DNA of 64,000 nt from Lithodes maja (GCA_037953745.1 JBAKBP010003181.1:1-64000); one strand, 5' to 3'; shown: positions 50,895-62,463, counted from the first letter of the stretch. Program-made: numbers and translations. The notes: generated by a model not told the origin, from the letters alone.

Positions 50895-53335
50895 TGTGGG
50901 CGGGGCGCAAGCATGGAGTAGAGGTCTTGCGTGATACAGGTGCTTCCCAGACTCTGATGAATAACTTGACTGGCTACCCTATAAACGCGGCTCGGGTGGT
51001 AGTGGTGCAGGGTATTAATGCAACTCGGTCATACCCGCTGGTGCGGTTGGAGTTGGAGGTGGATGGTGTGGCACGTGAATTGGATGTCGGGATTGTGGAG
51101 AAACTGCCAGTGGAGGGCGTCGACCTTCTTCTCGGCAACGACTTTGCAATGCCCGCTTCTGAGGTTCTACCCTTAGTCGTTGCCGAGAGGCCGGCCGACG
51201 TGAGTGGGGAAGAGCAGGAGTGGGTCGAGCGGTGCCAGACACAACCCATGGCGTGTGTTGTCACCCGAGCTCGGGCGGCTAAAGTGTCACAGCCTAGTCC
51301 TCCGTCTTCAGACCAGCAGAGGAACGATCAACAGGAGGAGGCTAAAGCTGGAGTTGGTTTTAAGAGTTTTGACTCGGCGGCTCTCCTGGGTGATTCAGTA
51401 TTGGCACCTATGTTAGAGTCTGGAGAGGCCCCAGGACCTGTCACAGCTAGTGAGGAGGTAGGGCAGGAAGAGACTCTGAGGCAGCAACGTTACACACGGA
51501 GAGAAAAAAGGGTTGCTCAGTTTGATATTGGGGGAGGACTTGGGTTGCTTCGGAAGCATCTAGACAGGTTGGTTCCCTCAGATATTTATAAACTGCAGTT
51601 GGAGGATCCGGAAGTTCAGAAGTGTGGTAATGGTGCTGTCGAGATCAAACACGAGGACGGGGAAGCATGTCATGTGAACCTGTTGGAGGAGTTTGTGAGG
51701 CAACCACCTGAGCAGCCTACTGTCCCTGCGTTGGTCTGCCGCGGCCAAGGTGGAGAAGGAGAGGGGGGCAGTAGGGCACAGGTGGAGGAGAGTAGGGATT
51801 GTCATGTCTCGGCGGAGCAGTGGGCGGGGGATACGAGTCTGGTGGCTGTGGAAGCGCTAGAGCACCTGCCTGAGCAGCAGTGTGCAGCACTCCAGCACCA
51901 GCTCGGTTCATACCCCACTGGTCGTGCCGAGCCCCTGAGTCTCACAACTCGGGCGGTGCGAGATGTTCCGCGGGCAGGTCAAGTGAGTGTTGAAAGACCG
52001 TTAGCCTCGTTGTTTCGGTGGTTCAAGGTGGGCGACGAGGCTTTGGCATGGTTGCCAGGTCAGGGTCGACCCATGGCTGCCAAGGGAGGTGGTAAAAAGG
52101 AGGACATTGAGCAGATTGGTGAGGTTGGCTGTGGAATGGATGTGCCCGGTCGTCACATAGCCTCCCAATGCTGCTCTGGTCTAATGCAACAGCCCTACCA
52201 TAGACCGACTGTATCTGGCCATGTCTCTAAAAGCGGTGATGCTGAGCAGGCAGATGTCGTCACAAGGAATGCGGGGGTGCGCATGTACGGTATCGGCGGG
52301 GAAGCCTTAGCAATAATGAACTATGGGAGTGACTGCACAGGTGGTACTGATTGTCCCTCTCATGACCTGGCTGTTCTAGGGACGAAGGTGGAGAAGGAGG
52401 GAGACTACAGGTTAGAAGCTGCAGTCTCGGCTGGGTTGTGGGAGGGCACTAGGCATGTTGTTCGTGGAGACAGTGCAAGGCAGTTGTTTACTAGGCTATG
52501 GCAGTACTTTCGCATGTTTGTTGCTTCTCCAGGCCTGATGTACGGGGTAGAATCCGACATGCAGGCTGGAGATCGTGCAAGGCTCAGTTTAATTCCCTAC
52601 CGTATAAATCCTGCTCGACAGCCAATGGTGCAAGCAGAGCTGGATTACGTGTGGACGAAGGGTCTGAGGGATAAGGAATGTCGTGAGTGGTCGTTGCCTG
52701 TAACTTTGCAACCGGTGTTAAGTGGCAAGATCAGTGAGTGTGTTGATTGTGAGAGTGTGTATGCATTATCCCTGACAGACGCCTATACCTTATCAAGAGT
52801 TGACGACACCATAGACCACCTCGGGGCTGCATCGCCTATCACGAGGGTGGATTTAGTAAAGGGTTGCTGGCAGGTGCCTTTGTCCGAGCGTGCTGGGGAG
52901 GTGTGTGGTTTTGTTGTGGACGGGGGTGCCTACCGGTGCAATGTTATGCCTGACGGACTTAAGAATGCACTAGCAACGTTTCAGAACCTGATGAATAAAA
53001 GTGAAAAGGACGATGATGGGCTGGAGCATCCTGTTAGTTTCTGCTCGGAGAAGTACAATTCGGCCCAGGGGAGCTGCTCTGTTGTCAAGGAGGAGCTGCT
53101 GGCGGTTGTGCTTGCGCTGGGGCATTTCGAGGTCTATGTTCCAGCCTATGGTCCGGTCGTTGTAGTTTACCCAGATCATCACCCTCTCAAGTTCTTGGAC
53201 CAGTTTCACAATCGGAATATGAGGCTGACCAGGTGGTCACTAAGGTTATTGGTATATAACCTGGACATATGCCATATTGCCGGTTGTGACAACTTGGTTG
53301 CAGATGGTCGTTCAAGGGTATATGATCCTGGGTAG
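50828..53335 (+). CDS. Deleted pol: protease, partial RT, RNase H end
   Basis: Open after a TAG at 50825-50827; first ATG at 50894. An aspartic protease is marked by RDTGASQTLM and LLLGNDFA. A long acidic, Gly-rich stretch follows (about 51200-52560), with pieces that resemble other pol parts: CHVNLLEEF and FKVGDEALAWLP resemble integrase C-terminal sequence, and HLPEQQCAALQHQL resembles the pre-RT linker. The RT begins at IPYRINPARQPMV, continues with DAYTLSRVDDTIDHLG, RVDLVKGCWQVPL (first catalytic Asp kept) and MPDGLKNALATFQNLMN, then jumps straight to RNase H sequence (EHPVSFCSEKYNSAQ, EELLAVVLALGHFEVYV, HHPLKFLD, ADGRSRVYD). The YxDD motif, thumb, RNase H start and an integrase core are missing, yet the frame stays open. 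It cannot be catalytically competent. Confidence 0.85.
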   Translation, partial: KHLGGSNPAQDVFCDHRGRGCVMWAGRKHGVEVLRDTGASQTLMNNLTGYPINAARVVVVQGINATRSYPLVRLELEVDGVARELDVGIVEKLPVEGVDLLLGNDFAMPASEVLPLVVAERPADVSGEEQEWVERCQTQPMACVVTRARAAKVSQPSPPSSDQQRNDQQEEAKAGVGFKSFDSAALLGDSVLAPMLESGEAPGPVTASEEVGQEETLRQQRYTRREKRVAQFDIGGGLGLLRKHLDRLVPSDIYKLQLEDPEVQKCGNGAVEIKHEDGEACHVNLLEEFVRQPPEQPTVPALVCRGQGGEGEGGSRAQVEESRDCHVSAEQWAGDTSLVAVEALEHLPEQQCAALQHQLGSYPTGRAEPLSLTTRAVRDVPRAGQVSVERPLASLFRWFKVGDEALAWLPGQGRPMAAKGGGKKEDIEQIGEVGCGMDVPGRHIASQCCSGLMQQPYHRPTVSGHVSKSGDAEQADVVTRNAGVRMYGIGGEALAIMNYGSDCTGGTDCPSHDLAVLGTKVEKEGDYRLEAAVSAGLWEGTRHVVRGDSARQLFTRLWQYFRMFVASPGLMYGVESDMQAGDRARLSLIPYRINPARQPMVQAELDYVWTKGLRDKECREWSLPVTLQPVLSGKISECVDCESVYALSLTDAYTLSRVDDTIDHLGAASPITRVDLVKGCWQVPLSERAGEVCGFVVDGGAYRCNVMPDGLKNALATFQNLMNKSEKDDDGLEHPVSFCSEKYNSAQGSCSVVKEELLAVVLALGHFEVYVPAYGPVVVVYPDHHPLKFLDQFHNRNMRLTRWSLRLLVYNLDICHIAGCDNLVADGRSRVYDPG

Positions 53336-53817
53336 ATTGACACACGGGTAGCCTCCTGCTTTAGTTTGAATAGTATTTTGCGCTTGGTGCTTGTTGGCTC
53401 GCGGTTGTAGCCCAGCGTATTGGGTCGTAAAGCAGGAGTTGAGCGTTTGGTATAGAAGAAAATAGGCTGCCCTTATAGTGCAGCCGGGAAAAACATATTA
53501 AAATATAAAAATCATAAAAAAACTCTTTCTTTTGATATAGATAATTGTATAAGTTTGTCATAGCCTATAGAGTTTGAGTAGTCCACGAACTATCAAACGG
53601 CTGAGCTGCTGTAAGCTCGCTCTGGGAGCATGATATTGTGTCTTTTTGCTATTGTTGGGAGGAGTTATAAAATGTGATTTTTTTTTTATTAAGATGTGTT
53701 TTAGTGATAAACTCAGCTTTGTTTTAGTGCCATGCGGTCGCTGGGTGTGAGGGGCTTGATGGGGTTCTGTGTGTCAGATTTTAGCTCAGGGTTGAGCAAG
53801 TAAAATCTTGGGGGAGG
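53336..53817 (+). other. 3' internal non-coding region and polypurine tract
   Basis: No ORF. It ends in TGGGGGAGG (about 53809-53817), the polypurine tract for plus-strand priming, directly before the 3' LTR. Confidence 0.75.
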
Positions 53818-55520
53818 TGTGACACATGTACAGTCTGAGCATGCTGTACAGAACGCCCAGTCATGCCCCACTCTCGCTAGGATCGTCAGGGCAGGAACTT
53901 TGGCTGTAGTCTGTGTAGAATTTCCTAACTTAGTTTATGTTAGCAGGCAGGTAGGCCTAACTCCCCTCCTCCCTCCTCCCTCCTCCCCCTCAGTGCGTGG
54001 GAAATCCTTTGTCGATCCCAGATTGAGAGAGAATATTACGTAATGATTGTCAGTGGGCGGTCCTTAGTAGTTTGCGATATGCTCACTAGAGGGCCGAGTA
54101 TAAAAAGGGAAGTCTCGCCACAATTTCTTTAGAACTCATTAGGCAGAGCGACTTCTCATATCCCTTGCTACTATACCTATTCTTCCGACTGATGTGAACT
54201 TTCTCTACTCTCTGTACCGCCTATCTTCTTCTCTTCCCGACCCTTTTTAACCTCAATGATCCCTTTGGTGCAGAGCTAGTCAGCCAAAGTATTATCGCTT
54301 GAGTTCTCACGAGATATATGCCTATTATATAGCCTATTTTGGAAGGGTCAACTTAGACTAGAATTGATTAATGTTTGTTGCACTCGTATATGCATTTCCC
54401 TGTGTATGATTATTAATGTTCCTGTTTTCTGCTGGTCTAAGTAATGCTAGACTGGGATAAGGCTACTGGAGTTGTGATTCCCTATGTGTATTAGGTTTTG
54501 TTGAACCTGTACAATCGCAACGGAGACTTGGGAAGCCTAGGTGGTCTTTCTGACTGTGTACCTTGTGAGTTTAGCACTGTGTTGCGAGTGAGGGCTTTTG
54601 CCTCTGCCACCCAACACTGTGCTAACTCGGTTGCTTTGACTTTGAGAGGATCGCCAGGAGAGAACCAGATACTAGTGATCTGGATCTCTCAAGAGAGCAT
54701 CCCGTCAATTAACGTAATTTGGCCGCACAGCCTTAAGGACCTCGCTAGGCTACGAGCCGCTTGCTCAGCCATTGTTTCCTAGCCTACTACATCCCAGCTA
54801 GACTTTGCTCGGTCAGCAGATACAGCATAGTATTGAAGCTTTCCTTATGTATCATATTGTTTATGCACTATTGATTTCATGTGTGGCACGCTTAGCTACT
54901 TTAGAGATTAGTGGCCCACGAGCACAATCCTAGTAGGCTATTGCCGGTGCATTGTCGGAGTACTTCTTTTTAATGTTTGCCATTTACTATTGTCTATTCT
55001 TATAATTCTTCTTATGTCAATTTAAAGCCTTTAATGTTAGTTAATTGCCAGTGTGTTGCTTATTGAATTGCTGTTCAAAATCCGATACTTACTTCTTACG
55101 AGTATCCGAGAAGCATCTAACTTAATCAGAAGATTCCTTGCTCGATGCTCGAGGACTATTGTTTAACGTAACGTAATAGTGCCGATCCGAAGTAGAGGGT
55201 GGAGGACTTCTTAAGTTCTTAGTCAAGGGTGGATTACTTCGGCTTCGGCCAACACTATTCTTTGGTGTTGTTGTTTCTTATTTCTTTGTTTGATTGTTGA
55301 CCAGACTAGATAATTCCTGTCTCTTTATTAGTCTGTTGTGGAACGCTAGTACCGAGTTCTTGTATACCCCGTTATAGCAGATCGAACTCTGGAGGGTATT
55401 GGTGTTTTTTGTTCGGCTGGCAGTACTCTGGGGTTGGGATCGTGTGTTTCCGTTGTGGCAGCGAGCCGTACTCAAGTCCTGTTTGAGAGCCCTGGTGTAC
55501 CCGAGTGCCAGGTCGTAACA
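53818..55520 (+). mobile_element. 3' LTR (1703 bp)
   Basis: TGTGACAC...GTAACA, followed by GGAG target repeat at 55521-55524. Compared with the 5' LTR it lacks about 157 bases; otherwise it shows only a few base changes (for example AGTACG versus AGTGCG, and one C/A near the start). The target is the C-terminal coding end of LINE D. Confidence 0.93.
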
Positions 55521-57534
55521 GGAGTTTAAATGAATCAACGGTGATGCAGTCTATAACATTTCGGGGAAGCCCATTCCACAAGTTGACAACTCGATTGAAG
55601 AAGAAATTCTTAGATTCGTGTGAGTTAAAAGATTTACCAATAATTTTGCAACCGTTTCCCCGCGTGTAATTAGATTGGTCGATAGTGAAGTACTTACTAC
55701 AGTTCATATTGTCGATGCCTTTGATGATTTTGAACACTTGAATTAAGTCACCTCTTAATCTGCGCTGGGTTAAAGGAAATAGATTTAATTCTCTAAGACG
55801 CTCTTCGTATGGTTTGTTCTTTAGGCTAGGTATCATTTTGGTAACTCTACGTTGAACTCGTTCTAGCTTGTTTTATCTTTTTGGTAATAAGGTCACCAGG
55901 ATTGAACGCAGTATTCCAGAAGAGGGCGGACTAAAGAATTGTAAAGGGTTAGGATAACTTCTTTGGATTTATGCTCAAATGACCTGCCTATAAAGCCAAT
56001 TATTTTGTTTGCCTTCTTAACAACTTCTGAACATTGTTGACTCGGTTTTAGGTTACTCGATATTGTTACTCCCAGATCGGTTTCTCTGTTTACATTCTTA
56101 AGCTGAGTGCCATTCATCGAATAGTTTGCTTTCTCATTTAGGTATCCGATATGTAGTACTTTACATTTATCCGCATTGAAACTCATTTGCCAAATTTGGG
56201 CCCAACATTACAATTTATCTAGATTGTGTTGCATATCGTCAACTTGTTCTTTTGAGAGTACGCTATTTGCAATTTTTGTATCGTCAGCAAATTTTGAGAT
56301 TGTACAGGTGAGACCCTCATCTATGTCGTTGATGTAAATTAGAAAGAGAATTGGTCCTAGTACCGATCCCTGGGGTACCCCGCTACTTACATTGGTCCAT
56401 TTAGATGCCTTACCGTTTATGACTACTCTTTGCTTTCTGTCGCTGAGCCAATTTTCTATCCATTTCAACACACCGTCTTGTATTCCATGCGCTTTTAGTT
56501 TTAGCAGTAAACGTTTGTGGGGAACTTTGTCAAAGGCCTTTTGAAAATCAAGGTATATAATATCTACAGCTTTACTCTCATCGTAGAGGTTGAGGATATC
56601 GTGGAAGAAGTCTAAGAGGTTTGTTAAACAGGAACGTTTTTTACGAAAGCCGTGTTGAGTATCTTTAAGTATGTTATTTTCCTCTAAGTGATTTACGAGT
56701 CTGTCTCGTATGACCGTTTCTAGCATTTTACATACAACTGAGGTTAAGCTAATTGGACGATAGTTACTGGGTAGGGATTTGCTGCCTTTTTTGAATATCG
56801 GTGTTACGTTGGCTAGCTTCCACTGATCGGGCATAGTTCCAGACTGCAAGGATTTATTGAATAGTAATGTCAGTGGTTTGGAGAGCTCAGCCTTAGCTTC
56901 CTTTAGAACTCTAGGCGAGATTGTATCAGGTCCAGGCGTTTTATTTACCTTGAGTTTATCTAAACAATTTAATACTTCTCTCTCTGTAACGGTGATATTG
57001 CTTAGAACATCTGAATTATCAATCTGAATCGGCGATGGTGTAGGGATATCACTGAGGTCTTCTGTTGTAAAAACTGATGCAAAGAAGGTATTGAGGGCAT
57101 TACTCATTTGTACTTCGTCTTTGGTGTATTCTCCATTTTCATTGACTAACGGTCCAACAGTTGAAGTAACTACTTTTTTCTTTCTGATATAACTATAGAA
57201 TTCTTTCGGGTTTGTTTTACTTTGATTCGCAATATGTAACTCTAAGGTCTTTTTACTTTGCTTAATTAACTTTTTGGCTTTGCGTCGTCGTAGCTCTACA
57301 AATTTCAGCCGTTCTTCGTCATTTTGTGAGGATTTTAATCTATCATTAGCAAATTTTTTAGCAAGCAGGCAGTTTGAAATATCTTTATTCCACCATTTGG
57401 GCTTATTATTATGGCCTGGACGCCGTATTTTCGATGGTATGCAGTCTTGCACTGCTTTTAGGTAAGTGGTTTCGAATAACTTCCAAGATGTATTTATGTC
57501 GTTATTGTGAATTGAAAAGCTCCAGTCAGTTTCT
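55521..57534 (-). pseudogene. LINE-D ORF2: RT and C-terminal domain, broken
   Basis: A CR1-type RT diverged from A-C. On the minus strand, from 57534: KWWNKDISNCLL, SPRVLKEAKAEL, NYRPISLTSVVCKMLE, YLDFQKAFDKVPHKRLL, GVPQGSVLGPILFLIYINDI and FADDTK (about 56275). A TAA at 56208-56210 stops the main frame. A second stop in the WxPYY segment near 55895 and a frameshift near 55870 follow, then the C-terminal basic domain is open to the LTR insertion at 55520. The 5' side is split from the endonuclease by a piggyBac-like element. Clearly inactive. Confidence 0.9.
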
Positions 57535-57538
57535 TTAA

Positions 57539-58019
57539 CCCTTCCTCCCCGGGCTGTCTTAGCTAATGACGGTCGCCCCTACCCGGGCGATATGGCCGAA
57601 AAACGTCTAGGCCTAGGCTACCTTATTTATGTTTATTTTCACTGCAAGAACTTTCCCACTCATCTATAATCGTTGTGCGGTTTTCAATCTGTATTTTGGC
57701 ATTTAGTAGAGCTCTGTAAGTCAACTGGTTCAGTTGTGATGACGATTTCAGTGGAGCCAATATTGCAGAGATGTTGCCAATATGGGGGCTTTTTAGACAC
57801 TAATTTCGTCATGACGTCAGAACAATAACATTGAGGAGTCTTCTCCTTCTTGTTTTCGGAGGTGCGGTGACGAACGCTTGGGTTTGTTGACATAGGTCGT
57901 ACGCACGGCGTTCGGACCAAGCTTAATTAGGCTATTAAGCTCATGCCTTAGATAAGGCATACCGGGTAGCGGCCCTTCTTTCGTGCTGTCCTTACCTAAG
58001 GCAGCCCGGGTAGGAAGGG
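57539..58019. mobile_element. Non-autonomous piggyBac-like element in LINE D (481 bp)
   Basis: TTAA on both sides (57535-57538 and 58020-58023). Terminal inverted repeats CCCTTCCTCCCCGGGCTG and CAGCCCGGGTAGGAAGGG (17 of 18 match). Removing the element and one TTAA restores the D reading frame. No transposase. It has ends different from the one at 4790, so it belongs to another family. Confidence 0.88.
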
Positions 58020-58023
58020 TTAA

Positions 58024-58831
58024 ACATAGCTCTAAGTTTATGGAAGTTTGCTTTCTTGAAATTAGGGACTTTTTCGATGCTACTATTTGGTTCGTTACTA
58101 GTAAACTTTAAAGTGAAAGTTATCGTACGATGGTCGCTGTTACTGAATTCATCACCAACATTCAAATTCTCTATTAATTCTTCTTTTGTTGCAAGTACAA
58201 TGTCAAGAACGTTATTACCACGGGTTGGCGTTCGAACAAATTGATAAAGCGAACTCTCTTGCAAGTTCGTATACAAGTCATGTCCGGAGTGTGAAGTAAG
58301 AGTATCACCCCACTTGGTCACAGGTAAATTAAAGTCGCCAAAAATTACGGTATCTTGTGAGTTACTTACATCTGCAATTTGTTCGTAAATTTCTTGGTCA
58401 GTTTGCACTGATTGAGCTGGAGGTCTGTATATTAATGCAAGTATTATTTTTGTACCTTTATTATTCTTTATTAGCACAAAAGATGCGTCGACGTTCACAA
58501 TTTGAGGTTTTGACAAGAGGGTAGGGTTAAGACTTTCTTTGATATAAAGTAAAACGCCACCTCCATTTCGATTTATTCGGCTTTTCTCAAACATTACATA
58601 ACCGGGAAGTGAATACTCTGCTAAAAAGTCTCTATCTTCTGTATTGAGCCAAGATTCTGTTATGCCAATCACATCATAATTTTCTGTAAACACTAGCTCC
58701 TCTAAATCTGAAAATTTATTGCGTATGCTACGAGCGTTTGCATAGAAAACCTTTAAATTTGTTATTTTAGAACTCACAGAACGCTCTTTAATAATATTTT
58801 TGGTTATTGTCGGATCTACATTTATGTTCAT
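58024..58831 (-). CDS. LINE-D ORF2 N-terminal part: EEP endonuclease
   Basis: ATG at 58831 (MNINVDPTITK), 84 bases after the ORF1 stop, then an open frame with the EEP motifs: VFYANARSIRNK (catalytic Asn), GITESWLNTE (Glu), IYRPPAQS, IFGDFNLPVTKW (Asp/Asn), NNVLDIVLA and FSNSDHRTI (Asp-His). It runs in frame into the piggyBac-like element at 58023 and ends inside it at 57992. Unlike family A, D has an ordinary ATG and no ORF overlap. The endonuclease itself looks complete. Confidence 0.9.
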
Positions 58832-58914
58832 GGCTGTCCTCGGTCCTCGCTGTCTTCGGTCCTTATCGCTGGTGGTCCTCGGTTGCCTCTGTTTTTTTCT
58901 TGGCGTTGGATGAT

Positions 58915-59991
58915 TTATGTCACTGCTGCTTCTTCTCGGATGACGTTTTTTGATCCATGGCTGCGGACTGCTTCATGTAGGAGACAACCCATGCGTGCTG
59001 AACCCACAGGGTTTAGATGAGTGCCATCCTTGCAGAACAGAGTAGGCTGGTTGTAGAAGTTGTCCCAGAGGTTGATAAATTCAACTTCTTCCCTCAGACA
59101 CAAATATTTTAGTCGGCTATTTGTGCTGAAGGCCTTGTCGTAGAATTTGTCAGGTGCGTCGATCTTGGGGAGAATGCCTGAGATGATGATATTCCTTGAC
59201 TTGTTTTTGTAGTGCTGGATCATCTTGCGATATTTCTCCATCAACTCTTCGGATCTGGTGCGCATGACGTCATTTGAACCAGCATGGATGACAAAAAGGG
59301 TATTTTCATTTGCATCCTTTGTGGTATCTTCGAAGGCTTCCACAATGTCGTCCAGTCCAGCTCCTGGGATGCAAAATCTTTTTCGTTGATTTGGGACTCT
59401 GTCGCAGAACTCTTCGACCTGTCCTTGTAGGATGAAATCCCCAACGAGCCTGGTCTCCTCTGGTTCGTCTTCCATCTCTACCAATATCTCAAATCTGTTT
59501 GACATTGTGACAGGTAGATGAGACCTTTTCTGTGTTGGCCGTGCACCGTTCCTCACTGGTGTAAATCCGGAAACCTGTGGTGGCGGGACTCTACATACAG
59601 GTCGGGGAGAGGAGTGGTTAGAACGGGGGCGAGGGGTTGGTACTGTTCGTGCTAGCAGGCTTCTTGCACGAGGAGTGGGGGAGAGACTAAGGTGAACAGG
59701 GCGGCTGTCCTGGTTTGATGTCGGCTTAGGTTCGTCAGAAGCATATGCTGCAGTGTCTACTGCAGGTGTTGGATTGTTGGCAGATGACGTTGGGGCGGTG
59801 GTGGATGCTGGAGTTGAAACAATTGGAGTTAGTGATACTCCAACGTTGAGTGTTACAAACTCTTGGAGTGATTCCAGCTTCCTGGTGAGGGCGTTGATCT
59901 TGTTGTGGGCTTCATCCAATTTTGCTGTCAATATGTAAATATGTAATATCAATAAGATTAGAACTGCGTTCCTTGGTATGGGAATCTCAGT
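58915..59991 (-). CDS. LINE-D ORF1: coiled-coil/SGNH-esterase-like protein with altered nucleophile
   Basis: Open from a stop at 59992-59994 down to 58915, with no ATG near the N-terminus; the first possible non-ATG start is about 59952, and the N-terminus is uncertain. Residues LDEAHNKINALTRKLESLQE form a short coiled coil. A Thr/Ser/Pro-rich linker follows, then MSNRFEIL and the esterase domain: VGDFIL at the place of VGDS in family A, IHAGSNDV (block III intact), GILPK and CKDGTHLNPVG (Asp-x-x-His intact). The nucleophile Ser is Phe (TTC) here, a single-base change from a TCC Ser codon, so catalysis should be lost in this copy. Neighbouring ORF2 is on the same strand. Confidence 0.85.
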   Translation of the reverse strand, partial: TEIPIPRNAVLILLILHIYILTAKLDEAHNKINALTRKLESLQEFVTLNVGVSLTPIVSTPASTTAPTSSANNPTPAVDTAAYASDEPKPTSNQDSRPVHLSLSPTPRARSLLARTVPTPRPRSNHSSPRPVCRVPPPQVSGFTPVRNGARPTQKRSHLPVTMSNRFEILVEMEDEPEETRLVGDFILQGQVEEFCDRVPNQRKRFCIPGAGLDDIVEAFEDTTKDANENTLFVIHAGSNDVMRTRSEELMEKYRKMIQHYKNKSRNIIISGILPKIDAPDKFYDKAFSTNSRLKYLCLREEVEFINLWDNFYNQPTLFCKDGTHLNPVGSARMGCLLHEAVRSHGSKNVIREEAAVT

Positions 59992-60000
59992 TTAAAGTAT

Positions 60001-60271
60001 AAAAGGGTGAGTGATCAATGTATTTCTTCGACGTCGATGTTTATTTATGAAATATATTTCGTGTTATATATTTTAAATTATCTTAATCGTGTTTTTATAT
60101 GTAGCCTAAACCTCTATCTTTCTCATTCAGACCAATATTTAATGTCAGGCGAGAAAGTTAAAATTAACTGTTTATCTAGCAATGCCTTCGAATGTTTGTC
60201 GTTTAGTTTGCCTGTCCAAACTTCCAGCTGGTTGACGATCTACTTCAGTCATCGGTTGTTGGCTTATATAT
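60001..60271. other. AT-rich stretch, possibly LINE-D 5' region
   Basis: No recognisable coding sequence. It may be the 5' UTR of LINE D or target DNA. The A2 fragment starts at 60272. Confidence 0.4.
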
Positions 60272-60794
60272 TAGAAATCTTCCGTATGAAGAAAGGTTGA
60301 AGAAATTAGGATTACATTCGTTAGAGAGACGCAGAGTTAGAGGGGATATGATAGAGGTGTTCAACTGGGTTAGTGGGATAAATAAAGGGGACATGGAAAA
60401 TGTACTAAAGCTCTGTGATACCGAAAGAACTCAAACAAATGGTTTTAAATTAGATAAAATTCGTTTCAGAAAGGATATAGGCAAATATTGGTTTGGTAAC
60501 AGAGTTGTAGATAGGTGGAATAGGCTACCAAGTGCTATAGTGGGATCAAGAACGATAGGGAGCTTTAAGATAAAATTAGATAGGCATATGTACGAGATGG
60601 GTTGGGTGTGAGAGGGATCTGTCAGGTGTGGGACAATCGGCGCTCTGTAGACCCCCGTTTTCTGACCGTTCGGTGAGGTCAGTCCTAACGGTGTTAGTGA
60701 GCTGGGCTTTATAAGTTGGGGTTGGGATTGAAAGGGATCTGCCTTGCTTGGGCCAATCGGCTTTCTGCAGACTACCATTTTCTTATGTTCTTGC
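60272..60794 (+). pseudogene. LINE-A2 ORF2 C-terminus and 3' UTR, 5'-truncated
   Basis: Begins in the NLPYEERLKKLGLHSLERR codons and is open to TGA at 60609-60611, followed by an A2 3' UTR with minimal tail TTCTTATGTTCTT at about 60794. Its last 250 bp and the following spacer match 44273-44611. Confidence 0.85.
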
Positions 60795-60861
60795 CTTTGA
60801 TTGACGATTCCGTGTCTGTTTTCTTGTCACACACTTTCAGAACACGATTATACATTTTTAA

Positions 60862-61430
60862 AGAACATAAGAAAATGGGAGTCTGCAAAAAGCCGATCGG
60901 CCCATACAAGGCAGATCACAGTCACACCCAACCCCAATTACAAGGCCCAATTATAGACCCATCTCACTAATAACTTGAGTACTGACCCCACCAAAACGGT
61001 CAGAGATTAAAACAAGATTTCGGGGGTCTGCTGAGCGCCGATTGGCCCACACCTGGTAGATCCCCCTCACACCCAACCCATCTCGTCCATATGCCTATCT
61101 AATTTTATCTTAAAGCTCCCTATCGTTCTTGATCCCACTATATCACTTGGTAGCCTATTCCACCCATCTACAACTCTGTTACCAAACCAATATTTGCCTA
61201 TATCTTTTCTGAAACGAAATTTTATCTAATTTGAAACCATTTGTACGAGTTATTTCGCCATCACTGAGCTTTAGTACAATTTTCATGTCTCCTTTATTAA
61301 TTCCACTAACCCACTTGAATACCTCTATCATGTCTCCTCCAACGAATGTAAGCCTAATTTCTTCAACCTTTCTTCATACGGAAGATTTCTAATATTATGG
61401 ATAATTTTTGTCATTCTACGTTGTACTCTT
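60862..61430 (-). mobile_element. LINE-A2 3' fragment
   Basis: Octamer remnant, A2 3' UTR and ORF2 C-terminal segment on the minus strand, with a 1-bp insertion near 61220 and a deletion near 61337. It is 5'-truncated at about 61430. With the preceding plus-strand fragment it forms a tail-to-tail pair also present at 44273-44950. Confidence 0.82.
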
Positions 61431-62463
61431 TTCGCTATGTTAAGAATAGTAACATTTTATTGTTTACATTAAATATAATTTTAATGTTGGAAAACATGAA
61501 CGGCACAATATGAAGACAAAATAACTATATGGAAGTAACGATTTAGCAAAATATATGTTTGAAATAAACACTAAACTACCACAGAATTAAAACTACCACT
61601 TAAAATGTACAGTCTACGACAGAACTTGTTGTCATGGCCTGAGGCAATGTGTTAGTTCACTAATCTCTTCGAAGAAAAGGGGGCGGGTTTAATATAGAGG
61701 TTAGAAGGAGGACGAGTCAAGCGTGTGTGTGTGTTCTAGAACAGCACGCAGAATAAGTTTTTTTTTTAACATAACACACAGGCTATATTATTAGATTAGC
61801 CCATGCAGGATCACAAATAAGTAACACACATCAGGTGTTGCGTTATTTATGGAATTTAATATATAGACAATCAAGTTTATATCCTTCGCACTTCCCATTC
61901 CCCCCTCCTCCCGTTCTCTCTGCTGCCTTCCCTTATCTCCCCCTTCTCTCTTTTTCTCTCCCCCTTCTCTCTCCTAACCGAATATATAATTTTCCTCATC
62001 GTCGTGTTCAAAGCTGTCCATAAATATGACTTTGGTGTTTTAATAATACTGTTCTTTTTACCTTTACTGATTCTCAATTATTAACTCGTATTCTATTCTT
62101 TACCTTATACAATGTGTTATAGAAAATAAATAGATATGCTCCGTTGCAAAACACTCAAAGTTGCCAACCTTGGCGTCCTGGTTAGTGTGAACAATCGTAT
62201 AAATATATAAGTAATTGAAACGGGATGTTACAATCCACGCATCAAGACAAGTTGGATCACATTGTAATCTGGCTTGTACCAAATTATAACCAAATATATA
62301 TATCATAAAGACAAGATAATTTCGGCTCAGTTAGAGAAAACACTTTAGATCAGCCGAAACGTGTTTCTTTGTAATAAAAACAAGTTTTGATATTAGAGTA
62401 AATCTTTTTTTCTTACATACCACTATTCACAGCACTGTGGTTGACCAATTCATTATCTATCTT
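61431..62463. other. One kilobase without a recognised gene or element
   Basis: AT-rich, with a (TCTCCC)-type pyrimidine-rich stretch at 61885-61975 and an ACACACAGG run. No LINE similarity, no credible ORF, and no inverted-repeat ends were noticed. Confidence 0.5.
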
